Shown one piece after another: positions 35,464 to 44,327 of a stretch of 64,000 nucleotides of DNA. The DNA comes from JBFELU01 sp041572755. Lineage in GTDB: Bacteria > Actinomycetota > Acidimicrobiia > Spongiisociales > UBA11373. A model generated the notes under the pieces. The model had not been told where the DNA came from and made no database searches. It saw only the letters and a program-made list of their open reading frames with translations. The stretch spans positions 1-64,000 of the forward strand of contig JBFFRY010000009.1 of the NCBI GenBank assembly GCA_041572755.1, written 5' to 3'. Each line of letters starts with the position of its first letter. The stretch's first letter is position 1. The translations under genes and the position numbers were made by a program.

Positions 35464-36696
35464 ATGGCGACCATCGTCCAGAAGTACGGAGGAACTTCGG
35501 TCGGCGACGCCGAGCGGATCCTCGCCGTGGCCGACCGCGTGGCGTCCACTCACCAGAGCGGCAACTCGGTGGTTGTCGTGGTGTCGGCCATGGGCCGCAC
35601 CACCGACGAGCTGATCAGGCTTGCGGCAGACATCAGCCCCAACAGCCACCCCCGCGAGATGGACATGTTGCTCACCGCCGGCGAGAGGATCTCGATGGCG
35701 CTGCTCGCCATGGCGATTCGTGACCGAGGCGTCGAGGCGCTGAGCCTGACCGGTTCACAGGCGGGCATCCTGACCGACACGAGCCACGGCTCGGCGAAGA
35801 TCCGCGACATACGGCCGATTCGCGTCGAGGAGGGCCTCCGGGAGGGGAAGGTGGTGATCGTCGCCGGGTTCCAGGGCGTGTCACCCGACACCAAGGAAAT
35901 CACCACACTCGGGCGAGGAGGCTCGGATGCCACCGCAGTCGCCATGGCCTCATTCCTCGGTGCCGATGTGTGCGAGATCTACACCGATGTCGACGGGGTC
36001 TTCACCGCCGATCCCCGGGTGGTTCCCGATGCTCGCAAGCTCGACGCGGTGTCCTACGAGGAGATGCTCGAGTTCGCTGCAGCGGGTGCGCGGGTGCTCA
36101 TGGCGCGATCGGTGGAGTTCGGCCGCCGGTATAAGGTTCCGTTGCACGTCCGGTCGTCGTTTCACGACCGGGAAGGCACCTGGATCAAGGAGGAGGGCAT
36201 GGAGGATGCCGTCGTCAGTGGGGTGGCCCACGACGACACCGAGGCGAAGGTGACGGTGCACGGTGTGCCGGACCGGCCCGGTGTGGCTGCCTCGGTGTTC
36301 GAGCCTCTGGCAGAGGCGGGTATCCCGGTTGACATGATCGTTCAGAACGTGGCGACCGCCGGGCACACCGATATCAGTTTCACCGTCCCGATGGAGCTGG
36401 CCGATCGGGCGCGGACGGCCGCGATGAGTGCGGCCCAGGCCCTCGGCGCAGGCGGCGTGGATGTCGATCCCGATATCGCCAAGGTCTCGATCGTCGGGGC
36501 CGGAATGGGGTCGGCCCCCGGCATCGCCGCCCGCATGTTCGCCGTGCTGGCGAAAGCCGGGATCAACATCCAGATGATCTCCACGTCCCCGATCAGGGTG
36601 TCGTGCGTGATCGAGAGCGATCGGGTCGAGGATGCCGTCGCGGTCCTGCACGAGTCCTTCGACCCGCCGGTGGTGCAAGAGGAGGGTCGCTCGTGA
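35464..36696 (+). CDS. lysC: Aspartate kinase
   Basis: This 410-residue aspartokinase phosphorylates aspartate, the first step to Lys, Met and Thr. The N-terminal KYGGTSVG and the GRGGSDATAVA segment form the kinase active site, followed by YTDVDGVFTADPR. The C-terminal 150 residues are two ACT domains, with MISTSPIRVSCVIE at the end, where feedback inhibition by Lys or Thr acts. The ATG at 35464 is leaderless. Its stop overlaps the start of asd. Confidence 0.96.
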   Translation: MATIVQKYGGTSVGDAERILAVADRVASTHQSGNSVVVVVSAMGRTTDELIRLAADISPNSHPREMDMLLTAGERISMALLAMAIRDRGVEALSLTGSQAGILTDTSHGSAKIRDIRPIRVEEGLREGKVVIVAGFQGVSPDTKEITTLGRGGSDATAVAMASFLGADVCEIYTDVDGVFTADPRVVPDARKLDAVSYEEMLEFAAAGARVLMARSVEFGRRYKVPLHVRSSFHDREGTWIKEEGMEDAVVSGVAHDDTEAKVTVHGVPDRPGVAASVFEPLAEAGIPVDMIVQNVATAGHTDISFTVPMELADRARTAAMSAAQALGAGGVDVDPDIAKVSIVGAGMGSAPGIAARMFAVLAKAGINIQMISTSPIRVSCVIESDRVEDAVAVLHESFDPPVVQEEGRS

Positions 36697-37706
36697 CCAA
36701 GGTGAATGTGGCAGTGGTCGGTGCAACCGGCGCGGTCGGTCGGGAGATGATCGCCGCTCTGGAGCGCCGCTCCTTCCCCGTCGGTGCGTTGCGCTTGATG
36801 GCGTCGTCCCGGTCGGCGGGGAAGAAGGTGGAGACCCCATGGGGCGATGTGGTGGTCGAGGATCTCACCGAGGCAGATCCCGCCGGGCTCGACGTGGCCC
36901 TCTTCTCGGCCGGTGGAGACCGGTCGCGGCATCACGCCCCGCGCTTCGCCGAGGCGGGGGCCGTGGTCGTCGACAACTCATCCGCCTGGAGGATGGAGGA
37001 CGCCGTTCCTCTGGTCGTGGTCGGCGTCAACGATCATGCTGCGGCCGAGCATCGCGGGATCATCGCCAACCCCAACTGCACCACGATGGTGCTGATGATG
37101 GCGGTGGGACCCATCCACCGGGCCACCCCCCTGCGGTCCATGGTGGTCGCCTCGTATCAGTCCGTCTCCGGGTCGGGGAACAAGGGGATCGAGGAGTTGG
37201 TGCGGCAGAACGCTGCTCTGGGTTCCGACGTTGCCGCCCTCCAGTTGGGCGGATGGTCTGACCCCGGCAGCGATGCCTACGTCCGTCCCATTGGCTGGAA
37301 CGTTCTGCCGTATGCCGGGAATGCGGCCGATGAGGGGTACACCGACGAGGAGCTCAAACTCGTCAACGAGACCCGGAAGATCCTCGAAGCCCCGGATGTC
37401 CTCGTCGAGCCGACCTGTGTCCGGGTCCCGGTGATCGTGGGCCACGGCATTGCTGCGACGTGCTGGTTCGATCGGGCAGTCGACGTGACCGAGGCTTCGG
37501 ACCTCATCGGGGCCGCTCCCGGGGTCGAGATCTGGCACGACAAGGTGCCGACGCCCCTCGATTCGGCGGGGGTGGATGATGTGCTGGTCGGCCGTCTCAG
37601 GGGCACCGTGGGAACACGCGGAGGGGTCTCGATGTGGGTCGTGGGCGACAACCTGCGCAAGGGCGCGGCCCTCAACACGGTGCAGATAGCCGAATTGGTG
37701 ATCTGA
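36693..37706 (+). CDS. asd: Aspartate-semialdehyde dehydrogenase
   Basis: Asd (337 residues) reduces aspartyl phosphate with NADPH to the semialdehyde. The nucleotide motif VVGATGAVG is at the N-terminus, the active-site Cys is in ANPNCTTM and the catalytic His is near VIVGHGI. The GTG at 36693 overlaps the lysC stop by 4 nt, so both are made together. The stop codon itself is the first base pair of a terminator hairpin. Confidence 0.96.
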   Translation: MTKVNVAVVGATGAVGREMIAALERRSFPVGALRLMASSRSAGKKVETPWGDVVVEDLTEADPAGLDVALFSAGGDRSRHHAPRFAEAGAVVVDNSSAWRMEDAVPLVVVGVNDHAAAEHRGIIANPNCTTMVLMMAVGPIHRATPLRSMVVASYQSVSGSGNKGIEELVRQNAALGSDVAALQLGGWSDPGSDAYVRPIGWNVLPYAGNAADEGYTDEELKLVNETRKILEAPDVLVEPTCVRVPVIVGHGIAATCWFDRAVDVTEASDLIGAAPGVEIWHDKVPTPLDSAGVDDVLVGRLRGTVGTRGGVSMWVVGDNLRKGAALNTVQIAELVI

Positions 37707-37730
37707 CACCCGGCGCAAAGCCGGGTGTCA
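37704..37730. terminator. 11-bp hairpin that starts in the asd stop codon
   Basis: Perfect 11-bp arms (37704-37714 and 37720-37730) with a 5-nt loop. It ends one base before the 3' end of the tRNA gene on the other strand, so it can end both transcripts. There is no T-run. Confidence 0.75.
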
Positions 37731-37731
37731 G

Positions 37732-37805
37732 TCGGGACGGCCGGATTTGAACCGGCGACCTCAGCGTCCCGAACGCTGCGCGCTGCCAAACTGCGCCACG
37801 TCCCG
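37732..37805 (-). tRNA. tRNA-Pro(CGG)
   Basis: This 74-nt cloverleaf has a 7-bp acceptor stem (CGGGACG/CGTCCCG), anticodon stem CAGCG/CGCTG with loop TTCGGGA, so the anticodon is CGG, and a T-loop GGTTCAAATCC. The CCA end is not encoded. It lies 13 bp after the stop of the CNNM gene and may share its transcript. Confidence 0.96.
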
Positions 37806-37818
37806 CGGGAGCCACATG

Positions 37819-39075
37819 TTAGCCCTCCTCGGTTTGCACAATCCTGACCTGATCCACCCGGTGGCGGTCCATGCGCACGATGATGAGACGGAGGCCGTCG
37901 ACCTCGACCATCTCACCCTCGGTGGGGATCCTTCCGGCGAGGTCGAGGATGAGTCCGCCGATCGTCGTGTAGGGCCCGGCGCGAACCGATCGGCCGAGGG
38001 CCTCGGCGAGGTCGCCGACAGGTATTCGCCCGTCTGCCATCCATTCACCGCCTTCGAGACCGACCAGGCTCGGGAGCCCGGGGTCGAACTCGTCCTGGAG
38101 ATCTCCGACGAGCTCGCCGACGAGATCCTTGACGGTCACGAGTCCCTCTACACCCCCGTGCTCGTCGAGGACGATGGCGAAGGCTCTTCGTCCGAGACGG
38201 AGCTCGTGGAGCAGCTCGAGCTGGGGCTTCGTCTCGGGAACGAAGTAGGGCTCTCGCAGTATCCGTCTTATGTCGGCTTCGGAGGGTTCTCCCGGCATGC
38301 GCAGCAGGTCCTTGACGTGGAGGATGCCGATGGGGTGATCGAGGTCTCCGTTGATGACCGGGAACCGGCTGTGGCCGCTGGCGGCGACCGCCTCGCGTAC
38401 CGAGGCGAGCGTGACCGGCATGTCGAGAGCCAGGATGTCGGTTCGGGGCGTCATCACCTCGCGGACGTGCCGGTCGGCGAGAGCGAAGAGTGAGTGGATG
38501 ATCTCCCGCTCCGCCGTCTCGATGTCCCCGCTTCGTTCCCCGAGGACGGCCATCGCCCGGATGTCCTCTTCCGTGATGGGGGCCGGCCCACCCGTCGCGT
38601 CGATCCGCAACAGACGGAAGATCCCGCGGCTCATCCACAGGAAGAAGCGCGATACGGGCCGGAGCGCGATCGAGAGTCGCCAGATGATCGGCGCCACTGC
38701 CACCGAGTAGCGCTCCGGGTATCGGGTTGCCAGGCTCTTCGGCGTGATCTCGCCCACCAGAAGGACCACAGCAGTCACTGCGGCAGTGGCCGTCCACGGG
38801 CCCCAGTCCTCTCCAAGGAGATCGACGAACAGCACCGTGGCCACCGAGGCCCCGAGGATGTTGACGAAGTTGTTGGCGATGAGGAGCGTGCTCAACATCC
38901 GGTCGGGATCCTCGGTCAGGTCCTCGAGGCGGGCCGCCCGCCGATTGGTCATGACCAGGCCGGAGACCCGTTCCCGGGGAATCGCGACGAGAGCCGTCTC
39001 CGAACCGGAGAAGAAGCCCGAGGCGAAGACGCAGGCTCCCAGCAATGAGAGATAGACGATCTGGGCAACGGTCAT
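37819..39075 (-). CDS. CNNM/CorC-family membrane protein (DUF21-CBS-CorC)
   Basis: This 418-residue protein has a DUF21 membrane domain of four helices (about 1-135, with the SGSETALVAIP motif), a CBS-domain pair (about 190-310) and a C-terminal CorC/HlyC domain (about 335-410). Relatives move Mg2+ or Co2+ out of the cell. It follows a single-domain response regulator gene on the same strand. GGGGGA stands before the ATG at 39075; the open frame extends another 97 codons that are not supported. Confidence 0.88.
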   Translation of the reverse strand: MTVAQIVYLSLLGACVFASGFFSGSETALVAIPRERVSGLVMTNRRAARLEDLTEDPDRMLSTLLIANNFVNILGASVATVLFVDLLGEDWGPWTATAAVTAVVLLVGEITPKSLATRYPERYSVAVAPIIWRLSIALRPVSRFFLWMSRGIFRLLRIDATGGPAPITEEDIRAMAVLGERSGDIETAEREIIHSLFALADRHVREVMTPRTDILALDMPVTLASVREAVAASGHSRFPVINGDLDHPIGILHVKDLLRMPGEPSEADIRRILREPYFVPETKPQLELLHELRLGRRAFAIVLDEHGGVEGLVTVKDLVGELVGDLQDEFDPGLPSLVGLEGGEWMADGRIPVGDLAEALGRSVRAGPYTTIGGLILDLAGRIPTEGEMVEVDGLRLIIVRMDRHRVDQVRIVQTEEG

Positions 39076-39127
39076 GGAAGTCCCCCGAAGGGGCGAGTAC
39101 TCGGAGGCTCCTTGGGATCGAGGCGCG

Positions 39128-39505
39128 TCATGTCGGGTCCTCGCCACCGTCCAGAAGGCGCTCGATGGTGGTGCGGATTTCGAACGCCGTGAACGGCTTC
39201 TGGATCCAGGCGTCGGCACCGGCGCGTCTCGCCAGGGAACCGTCGGCCTTCCGGTCGAGGAGCAGCACCGTGGGGATGCCTCCCTTGGTGCGGGTGGCAT
39301 CCCGTATCGAGCGGACGATCGCCATGCCTCCCATCGAGCTGATCTGGAGGTCCACGACTGCGGCATCGACGGCTTCGGTGCGGCAGGCGTCGATCGCCGC
39401 GCGCGGGTCGTCGTACTCGATCAGCTGGTAGCCCGGCTCGGCGAGCGAGGCGCGCACATCGTTGATGACCCAGGACTCGTCTGCGACCACGAGGACATGT
39501 GGCAT
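39128..39505 (-). CDS. Single-domain response regulator
   Basis: This 125-residue CheY-like receiver has no output domain. The acidic pocket is represented by DES near the N-terminus, the acceptor Asp is in AAVVDLQISSMGG, and the switch Lys is in WIQKPF. No kinase is adjacent. The ATG at 39505 is chosen; a GTG two codons upstream (39511) is possible. A TACAGT -10 box is 10 nt from the ATG, so its leader is very short. Confidence 0.8.
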   Translation of the reverse strand: MPHVLVVADESWVINDVRASLAEPGYQLIEYDDPRAAIDACRTEAVDAAVVDLQISSMGGMAIVRSIRDATRTKGGIPTVLLLDRKADGSLARRAGADAWIQKPFTAFEIRTTIERLLDGGEDPT

Positions 39506-39551
39506 GAGCACACCGACTGTAGTCGTGTCGGGACAGGTCTCAGGCGAGACC

Positions 39552-39557
39552 TAACAT
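39552..39557 (+). promoter_or_regulatory. -10 box for leaderless nfeD-like gene
   Basis: TAACAT ends 6 nt before the GTG at 39564. Confidence 0.5.
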
Positions 39558-39563
39558 GCCGTC

Positions 39564-40841
39564 GTGGCTCTTCGCCGCAGCCTCCTCGTGCTGCTCCTCG
39601 CGTCTTCCATGGCCGGCCCGGTTGGCGGCGCCATCGGGCGCGCCGCCACCGAGGTGATCGATGTCGTGGAAGTGAATGGACTCATCGACGAGAGGCTCGT
39701 CGAGTTCGTGCTCGACGTCGTTGAGACGACCGACGCAGGTCTGGTCGTGCTGCAGGTCGACTCACGGGGCGCCGTCGATGGCGCCGTCGATCGTCTGATC
39801 GACGGGATTGCAGACGCGGAGCGTCCCGTCGTGGTGTGGGTGGGGCCGGCACCCGCGGTGGCGCAGGGCGGCGCGCTGCAGGTGATGCTCTCGGCCACCA
39901 TTCGGTCGGCTGCTCCCGAGGCACGCCTCGGGCTCGCCGTTCCCACAGTGGCCGGCGGCGCCGACGATCGGTCCGCCGTTTCCGAGCGGTTTCCGCAGCT
40001 CACCGATGCATTGCTGTGGTCGCACGTCGAGGTGAGCGAGCCGATCGAGGACGTCGTCGATGTGGTTTCTCCTTCGATCGGCCAGTTGATCGTCGGACTC
40101 GACGGCACCGAGGTCGCAGTGGGCGATACCTCGGTCGTGCTGGAGACTGCATCGACCGAGCTCGAGGACGGCCTGGAGGTGACCAGACCGGCTGCCGAGG
40201 TGCGTTTCATCAAGCCGGGCATCGTGGATCGAACCCTGCGGATCGCCCTGCAACCCGAAACCGCCTTCCTGCTGCTCGTGATGGGTCTGGCTCTCGTCGT
40301 GTTCGAGTTCTTCGCGGCCGGCCCGGGCGTCGCCGCCGCCGGCGGGGTGGCTTCGATCCTGCTGGCCGGGTACGGATTGGCGACCCTGCCGGTGAACTGG
40401 TGGGCGGTGGCGCTCGCCCTCGTCGGGATCGCGCTGTACGTCTTTGAGGCGCAACGGAATGCCTTGGGGTTCCCTGCGCTGGTCGGAACCGGTCTTCTGG
40501 TGAGCGGGGGTCTCTTCCTGAATGCCGGGGGCCCCCAAATCGAGGTGACGTGGTGGGCGGTGGCGCTCACCGTTGCCGCTACGGCCCTCTTCTTCTCGGT
40601 GGCGCTGACCACCGTGGCGCGGGCGCGCTTCTCGACCCACACGATCGGCCGAGCCGGGCTCATCGGAACGCGGGGCACGGCAGAGTCTGCCCTCGATCCC
40701 GAGGGGGTGGTCGTCATCGACGGGTCGCGGTGGAGGGCCCGTGCTCGGCGGGGCGCCGGACTCGGGTCGGGTGACGTCATCGAGGTGATCGGGATCGACG
40801 GGGTGGTGCTCGAGGTCGAGCCTTCCCCTCACTCCGGCTGA
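39564..40841 (+). CDS. NfeD-family membrane protein without visible Ser nucleophile
   Basis: This 425-residue protein has a signal sequence, a ClpP-like protease domain (about 30-215), four or five membrane helices (about 240-350) and a C-terminal NfeD OB-fold (about 360-420). Full-length NfeD1b proteins use a Ser in an ASAG loop. Here the corresponding place reads AVAQGG (about 98-103), so the nucleophile seems lost and the protein may be a scaffold. GTG at 39564 is leaderless. Confidence 0.8.
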   Translation: MALRRSLLVLLLASSMAGPVGGAIGRAATEVIDVVEVNGLIDERLVEFVLDVVETTDAGLVVLQVDSRGAVDGAVDRLIDGIADAERPVVVWVGPAPAVAQGGALQVMLSATIRSAAPEARLGLAVPTVAGGADDRSAVSERFPQLTDALLWSHVEVSEPIEDVVDVVSPSIGQLIVGLDGTEVAVGDTSVVLETASTELEDGLEVTRPAAEVRFIKPGIVDRTLRIALQPETAFLLLVMGLALVVFEFFAAGPGVAAAGGVASILLAGYGLATLPVNWWAVALALVGIALYVFEAQRNALGFPALVGTGLLVSGGLFLNAGGPQIEVTWWAVALTVAATALFFSVALTTVARARFSTHTIGRAGLIGTRGTAESALDPEGVVVIDGSRWRARARRGAGLGSGDVIEVIGIDGVVLEVEPSPHSG

Positions 40842-40918
40842 CTTCCAGAAAATCCCTGGCAGGTCCAGATGGGGGCTGGTAGCGTCGCGCCGCGACTCTG
40901 AGGGAGGAAGGGCTCAAG

Positions 40919-41191
40919 ATGGCTGGTGTTGCCCCGCTCGATCGATCCTGGCAGGTGACGGGCCTCTGTCGGGGGAACCACTCGTACCTCTTCTTTCCCC
41001 CGAGCACCGTTGAGCGCAAGGATGAGCGGGAGCGTCGCGAGCAGAAGGCAAAAGCCATCTGTCAGGTCTGCCCGGTCAAGGAAGAGTGCCTCGAATTCGC
41101 CCTCGAGATTCGTGAGCCCTACGGCATCTGGGGAGGGCTCACCGAGACGGAGCGGCGTCAGCACCTCGCTCGTCGTTCGGCGGCCGTCTGA
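40919..41191 (+). CDS. WhiB-family Fe-S transcription regulator
   Basis: This 90-residue WhiB protein has the four cluster Cys C17, C48, C51 and C57 and the GIWGG turn near residue 69, followed by a basic tail. WhiB proteins bind the sigma subunit and respond to oxidants or NO. AGGAAG lies before the ATG at 40919, with a TAGCGT -10 box near 40878. The last 53 bp overlap the end of selB on the other strand. Confidence 0.96.
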   Translation: MAGVAPLDRSWQVTGLCRGNHSYLFFPPSTVERKDERERREQKAKAICQVCPVKEECLEFALEIREPYGIWGGLTETERRQHLARRSAAV

Positions 41192-42971
41192 TCACGCGCC
41201 CGTCCCCGACGCGGCGGGTCACCCCGTTGGCGTCCAACCACTCGAGCAGGGGCACGGCGTGCTTCCGGGTGATGCGGAACTCGTCGCGGAACTCAGCCAC
41301 CGTGAACCCGTCCGCCATGTGCCGTACTTCGGCGACGATGCCGTCGAGTAGGGCGCGCGGGTAGACGAAATCAGATCCGACTTCGACCAGTTCCCCGGAT
41401 CGGATCAAGGCATGGAGGATCTCGACGTCGAGGTCGAGATCCTGGCGTCTCGGCACCGCGACTCCCGCCTCGGTGAGCGCCCTGCGGGCATCACGCCACT
41501 CCCGATCGGCATCTCCATCGAGGCCCGGCTCGAAGTCGGCTGATCGAATCGTGGCGCCCTCGTGGACGAGACGCGGCTCGCGGGCAACGAGCGCCTCGAG
41601 GATCCCAATTGGGAGGCCGAGTTGCTCGGCGAGGCTTGCCGTCGGCATGCCCGGTCGGAAGGGAGCCGACTCGTGGAATCGGGCGACCTGGTCCACGGCC
41701 CGATCGGCGAGCCGTGACGCCTCCACCGGTGAGAGGGCTTGGTCGGCTGCGATGAATGCCTCTCCCGGATCACCTCCCCCCGCATGAGCCGCCAGGGTGG
41801 AGATCGACGCTCGGCCCCTGACCTCCAGAAGGGCGCGCGCTGCGGCATCGGGACCTTCGAGGCCGGTCCGCAAGATCGGAAGGGCGGCCCGAATCCGTGC
41901 AGTTCGGCGGGGGGGATCCGGGTCGAGCACGAGACCCCCGGCGACGACGGCGCGGCGGCCCACCTCGCGCAGGACGAAGCGGTCCCCCACCTGCAGCGGG
42001 ATCGCTCGCTGTGCCTCGATGGCGGCAGCCCCCGACGTTTCCAGCGTCGGCGCCTCCACCAGGCGGATGCGGGCCGGTACGGCGCTGCTTCCGACATGGA
42101 GCTGAAAGGCGCCGCGATCCCGGATCGGCTCGGCGAGATTCCGAACGGTTCGGAGATCGGCCAGGAACCGGGTGGTGGGCTGCCAGTCGTCGGGTCGGCC
42201 CAGCATGGCGCCGCGCGGCACCCGGTCGCGGGTAGTGCCGGCGAGGTTCACCGCGGCCCGGTTACCCGGATCCAGTCGGTCATGGGCGACCTCGTGGCTC
42301 TGGATGCTGCGCACCCGCACCCGGTCTTCGCCGGGCCACACGACGAGTTGATCGCCGGCTGCGACCGGTCCGCCGACCAGGGTGCCGGTCACGACCGTGC
42401 CCGCTCCGCCGATCGTGAAGGCCCGGTCGATCCAGAGCCTCGGGCGGTTGCCGCTCCGAGAAGGAACTGCGGAGAGGGCTCGGGTGAGCGCTTCGCGGAC
42501 CTCGGCGACACCGAGGCCCACCGGTGCGCCGGTCCGGACGACCGGAGCTCCCTCGAGCACGGTGCCGGCCACCCGGTCCTGCACCTCGAGTTCGGCCAGG
42601 TCGGCGGTGTCGGTGTCGATGGTGTCGGCGCGAGTGAGAGCGATCACACCGCCGCTGATCCCCAGAAGATCGAGAACGGCCAGGTGCTCCTCAGACTGTG
42701 GCATCCACCCCTCGTCGGCGGCGACGACGAAGAGGGCGACATCGATTGCGTCGATCCCGGCGAGCATGTTCTTGATGAAGCGTTCGTGGCCCGGGACATC
42801 CACGAAACCCACTTCGGTCCCGTCCTCGAGCGTGGTCCACGCAAACCCGAGGTCGATGGTGAGGCCCCGTTCCTTCTCTTCGTCCCAGCGATCCGGATCA
42901 CGCCCGGTGAGCGCCTCGATCAGAGTCGACTTGCCGTGGTCGACGTGGCCGGCGGTCCCTACGACCGGCAT
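41139..42971 (-). CDS. selB: Selenocysteine-specific elongation factor
   Basis: SelB (610 residues) brings Sec-tRNA to the ribosome. The G1 motif GHVDHGKST, G3 DVPGHE and the effector region KERGLTIDLGFAW are at the N-terminus. The C-terminal winged-helix region that binds the SECIS RNA is the final 250 residues. Its ATG lies 13 nt before the selA stop (overlapping genes). It converges on whiB with a 53-bp overlap. No selD or tRNA-Sec was seen in the window. Confidence 0.95.
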   Translation of the reverse strand: MPVVGTAGHVDHGKSTLIEALTGRDPDRWDEEKERGLTIDLGFAWTTLEDGTEVGFVDVPGHERFIKNMLAGIDAIDVALFVVAADEGWMPQSEEHLAVLDLLGISGGVIALTRADTIDTDTADLAELEVQDRVAGTVLEGAPVVRTGAPVGLGVAEVREALTRALSAVPSRSGNRPRLWIDRAFTIGGAGTVVTGTLVGGPVAAGDQLVVWPGEDRVRVRSIQSHEVAHDRLDPGNRAAVNLAGTTRDRVPRGAMLGRPDDWQPTTRFLADLRTVRNLAEPIRDRGAFQLHVGSSAVPARIRLVEAPTLETSGAAAIEAQRAIPLQVGDRFVLREVGRRAVVAGGLVLDPDPPRRTARIRAALPILRTGLEGPDAAARALLEVRGRASISTLAAHAGGGDPGEAFIAADQALSPVEASRLADRAVDQVARFHESAPFRPGMPTASLAEQLGLPIGILEALVAREPRLVHEGATIRSADFEPGLDGDADREWRDARRALTEAGVAVPRRQDLDLDVEILHALIRSGELVEVGSDFVYPRALLDGIVAEVRHMADGFTVAEFRDEFRITRKHAVPLLEWLDANGVTRRVGDGRVIRRPPNDERGADAAPSR

Positions 42972-44293
42972 GTTGCTGCAAGGCCGGCGGCCACCGCACC
43001 GTCGTCGTCTGGATCAACGGAGCGAGGGTCGATGACGAGCCCTCGATCGTCCCGACGGGCCACGATCGGTGGAGTGAGATCGAGGAGGGCCCGCCACGCT
43101 TCTTTGGGCGGGTCGGGGATCACCACGATCGGTCCGGGGATGCCCTTTCCCGGCACCGACCCTGCCCCGGGAAGCGAGACGCCGGAGGCCATCTCGGCCC
43201 CTTCGAGGCCCGCCTCGGTGATGATCCGACGGCAGCGCTCCTCGAGTGTTGCGATGCCGGTGGTCGCGGCCCGCCAGAACGGCAGTTCCCCGGCCCGACC
43301 GGCGGCGTACATCTCGAGGGTGGTAGCCACGGCATCCAGCCGGGGACCGTCGATGCGGAGGGCGCGTGCGACCGGGTGTTCCGCCATCCGTCCGATGAGA
43401 TCTGCTCGACCCACGATGATGCCCGCCTGCGGTCCGCCCAGGAGCTTGTCGCCGGAGAACATGACCAGGTCGGCTCCTTCCTCGAGGGTTTGCCGAACCG
43501 CCGGCTCCTCGGCGAGCCAGGCCGGTGGGGGCCCGTCGACCCAGGGAACCCGAGCATCGAGGAGGCCACTCCCCACGTCGGCGGCGAAGGGGATGCCGGA
43601 CTCCCGGGCCAGCAGGGCCAATTCGCGGTAGCCGACCTCGGCCACGAAGCCCTCAACCCGGTAGTTGGAGGGGTGGACCTTGAGCAGCAGTGAAGGCTTC
43701 GACCCGCAGGCCTTCCGGTAATCCTCGATCCGGGTGCGGTTGGTGGTGCCGACCTCGATCATCTCGGCGCCGGTGGCCGCCATCAGGTCGGGGAGGCGGA
43801 ACGAACCCCCGATCTCGATCTGCTCTCCTCGGGACACCACCACGGCACCGTTCCCGGCCAGGGCGGCGATGGTCAGGTACAGGGCCCCGGCGTTGTTGTT
43901 GACGATCAGGGCCGCCTCCGCGCCGGTCACGGTGGTCGCCATCTCCAGGGCGAAGGCGCCGCGTCGCCCGCGTCGTCCCGAGCCGAGGTCGAACTCGAGG
44001 GGTGTCGCCGAGGCGGCGGAAGCCGCCGCCGTCTCCACCGCCTCTCGGGCCATCGGGGCCCGGCCGAGATTGGTGTGCAGGAGCACCCCGGTGGCATTGA
44101 TCACCCGGCGGGGCCGCAACCGGCGCAACCGGTCGAGTTGGCCGAGGGCGAGGGTCTCCGGGTCGGGGCCGTTGGAGGCGTCCCGCCAAGACTCGATGGA
44201 TCGGCGGGCCACCTCGACGACCAGCGCCCGGGGCAGGGAGCCATCGTCGAGGGCGGCGGCCAGGGCATCGACGGAGGGGGGCCGGGAGACCAT
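42959..44293 (-). CDS. selA: L-seryl-tRNA(Sec) selenium transferase
   Basis: SelA (444 residues) is a PLP enzyme that turns seryl-tRNA(Sec) into selenocysteinyl-tRNA. Segments NATGVLLHTNLGRAP, LIVNNNAGALYLT and FSGDKLLGGPQAG (PLP Lys) are diagnostic, and a C-terminal DLTPPIVARRDDRGLVID is typical. A TAGGCT box ends 6 nt before the ATG at 44293, so the mRNA is leaderless. The cell should therefore use selenocysteine. Confidence 0.96.
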   Translation of the reverse strand: MVSRPPSVDALAAALDDGSLPRALVVEVARRSIESWRDASNGPDPETLALGQLDRLRRLRPRRVINATGVLLHTNLGRAPMAREAVETAAASAASATPLEFDLGSGRRGRRGAFALEMATTVTGAEAALIVNNNAGALYLTIAALAGNGAVVVSRGEQIEIGGSFRLPDLMAATGAEMIEVGTTNRTRIEDYRKACGSKPSLLLKVHPSNYRVEGFVAEVGYRELALLARESGIPFAADVGSGLLDARVPWVDGPPPAWLAEEPAVRQTLEEGADLVMFSGDKLLGGPQAGIIVGRADLIGRMAEHPVARALRIDGPRLDAVATTLEMYAAGRAGELPFWRAATTGIATLEERCRRIITEAGLEGAEMASGVSLPGAGSVPGKGIPGPIVVIPDPPKEAWRALLDLTPPIVARRDDRGLVIDPRSVDPDDDGAVAAGLAATCRS

Positions 44294-44299
44294 GGTTGT

Positions 44300-44321
44300 A
44301 GCCTAACGAGGCCGGTATATT
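44300..44321. promoter_or_regulatory. Back-to-back leaderless promoters of selA and NUDIX gene
   Basis: A minus-strand TAGGCT (44300-44305) and a plus-strand TATATT (44316-44321) each end 6 nt before their start codon. The starts are 34 bp apart, so each -35 region lies inside the other gene's promoter or coding region. Confidence 0.6.
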
Positions 44322-44327
44322 CGGCCT

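Noticed and set aside
41139..44327. tRNA-Sec gene near selAB
   Set aside because: The intergenic space is only 34 bp and no cloverleaf with a UCA anticodon was seen elsewhere in the window.
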